This document shows positions 62,384 to 64,000 of a stretch of 64,000 bases of DNA, in pieces; position 1 is the stretch's first letter; each line of letters opens with the position of its first letter. The DNA lies in contig SEMN01000353.1 of NCBI GenBank assembly GCA_005408345.1, positions 310,001-374,000 of the forward strand. Direction: 5' to 3'. This DNA comes from Macquaria australasica (taxonomy: Eukaryota; Chordata; Actinopteri; Centrarchiformes; Percichthyidae). The notes beneath the pieces are model-generated. The model ran no database searches and was not told the DNA's origin. It worked only from the letters and a program-made list of their open reading frames with translations. The translations under genes and the position numbers were made by a program.

Positions 62384-64000
62384 CTGCAAGAGATGGAGAC
62401 ATTAACATTACGACTGAGCTGTAACGTTGATGAGTCATCGTGGTCGCTGGATGTGGTAGTCAGTGCAGTTTTTGTAAGTGTTTTTTTTTTTTTTAAGTTG
62501 TGTTCATCTGAGGACACACTCTGCACAAGAACCTGAATCTGCTGCATCACACAAACACCAGAGATAAAGACCAACTGCTGAGAGCCTGTCAGGGTAAAAA
62601 AAGAACAACATTGAGCGGGACAGCAAAACTTGGGGTTCACGGCCCAGATAGGCTCTCTAGAGAGCAACAACCTAAATATAGTCTGTCTTGATCAGTGGAG
62701 GATGGAGAGTCAAAATGCTGAGGGGAGGAGGGCTCGGGAAATGGCACGCCGCTAAAAGGATATCGATAAAATCAGTTTCACTATTGAGTTTATATCCTCC
62801 TCATCCTCATCTGTATTTTCATCCCAGTAATGATTTTGCAATGCATGCTACATATGGCTTCTTTTTGCCGTGTTTAAAAGGTGCGTTTTAGTGTCAAACA
62901 CAGCTTGAGATTAACTTCTGTCTCATGCTAATAGAGACATTGAACAAAACAACATGAAAGTGACAAATATAATTTAAAGCTACTTTTTGGGCTGGTGAAG
63001 AGTGCCATTCTTCCCTGTGGATGTCAAGTGTTTGACGGTAAGCGGACCATGGCACTCAGCTCAGGTAACAATAAAACGGAGCAGGCTTAATGTTTGCTGT
63101 GATTGAATATCTCACTCTGTGGAAGCTGCAAATGTGGCTGAAAAAAAGGAGGATGAAAAAAATAGCAGTTATCCAATATCTTCCTGTAAAGGCAGAAAAA
63201 TGTGCCCTCACATTTCATATTTCCAACTACACTGCCTGTGTGCAGATACAAGAAAAACACGAATAAGAGTAAGGTAAGAATGTGAAGTAGAAGAGCAACA
63301 GCCACGCTAGCAGCTTTGTGAGGCTGTACTTAGGCACAGCTGTGCTTTGAGGTAAAGGCTAACATCAGCATGTTAACATGCTCACAATAGCAATATTAAC
63401 ATGCTGATGTTTAGCAGGTGTAACGTTTACTTTGTTAGCAATCTTAGTTTAGTGTGTTAGCATGCTAATGTTTGAAAATTACCATTAAACACAAAATACA
63501 GCGAGTCTGATAGGAGTGTCATTAGTTTAGTCAAAAGAGTTTGACCTGATGATTACACTATGAAAAGTACAGGGATCACCAAAGTGATTACATTTCATCC
63601 TGAGGGGAGTCTCTACATCTGTACCAAATGTCATGACAATCCATCCAACAAATCACACAAATGGTAGTGCTGGAGAAAAAGTCAAGGGGACCACCAAAGC
63701 CATCAGGATCCATCGTGTGGGAACCATGAACGTCTGCACCAAGTTTTGTGCCAATCCAGCAGGTAGATGTTACTATTTTACTGGATACGTGAAAACTTTG
63801 ACCTGCTGGTGTTAATAGAGGAAAAGTCAGATCACCAAAGTCAGGAGGCTTCAATCTCTGGTGAACATGAATATCTGTACCAGATTATATGGAAATCAAA
63901 TAGTTGTTGAGATATTTCAGTCTGAACCAAAGTAATGGACCGACAGGCCAACATTGCTATCCCTAAAGCCACGCTGGTGCTGCTAACATGACTACAAATG
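62384..64000 (-). other. ABLIM1: ABLIM1 intron upstream of LIM1 exon (continues beyond window)
   Basis: No coding exon found. The LIM1 exon begins with two bases that complete a codon, so at least one more coding exon lies to the right of 64000. Most of the distal part is the repeat at 63305-63990. Confidence 0.7.
63305..63990 (-). mobile_element. Abundant fish interspersed repeat, copy 3
   Basis: Same orientation as copy 2 and longer. From gctttgtgaggctgtactt through tgctaacatcagcatg-type blocks, catcctgaggggagtc and accatgaacgtctgcacc, to a ggccaacattgctatcc end, which is the inverse of the start of copy 1 (atagcaatgttggtc). Non-coding. Confidence 0.72.

Overview
This is vertebrate nuclear DNA, most likely from a ray-finned (percomorph-type) fish. 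Genes have many short exons with GT/AG (twice GC/AG) introns. CA/GT, GATA and GA microsatellites are abundant, and there are many fish-type non-autonomous DNA transposons and a tRNA-headed SINE. The species cannot be named from the sequence. All exon boundaries below were read by hand from splice signals and checked for phase across every junction; no search was run.

Layout, left to right. (1) 1-18777, minus strand: the 5' two thirds of ATE1 (arginyl-tRNA--protein transferase). It carries a pair of 129-nt mutually exclusive exons; its 3' exons lie beyond position 1. (2) 19123-26360, minus: complete ALDH18A1 (mitochondrial delta-1-pyrroline-5-carboxylate synthase), 16 coding exons, including the 6-nt-apart tandem donors that make the short and long isoforms. 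(3) 27251-29413, plus: a complete RING/B-box/coiled-coil/PRY-SPRY TRIM E3 ligase. (4) 29938-30072, minus: a dead copy of a HABP2-type terminal protease exon. (5) 31192-35083, minus: complete HABP2 (EGF x3, kringle, trypsin-like protease) with a fish-specific-looking His-rich N-terminus and a TKPEP repeat spacer. (6) 37161-38793, minus: a second TRIM-family gene with coiled coil and PRY-SPRY but no RING/B-box exon anywhere in the window. (7) 42454-62383, minus: ABLIM1 (actin-binding LIM protein), from LIM1 to the C-terminal villin headpiece, with an 8-nt microexon, one clear and one possible cassette exon, and a GC-AG intron. Its first exon(s) lie beyond 64000.

The genes do not form a pathway. 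They are a conserved-type neighbourhood: ATE1 acts in N-degron protein arginylation, ALDH18A1 in proline/ornithine synthesis, the TRIMs probably in ubiquitin signalling or innate immunity, HABP2 in plasma proteolysis, and ABLIM1 in actin/LIM scaffolding. Human ATE1, ALDH18A1, HABP2 and ABLIM1 are all on 10q, which supports shared ancestry of the block.

The remaining sequence is introns and spacers with at least ten recognisable interspersed repeats. I found no CRISPR array, operon, phage or bacterial-type system. The most interesting signals are splicing architecture (mutually exclusive exons, tandem donors, microexon, GC donors), the RING-less TRIM and the HABP2 exon relic.
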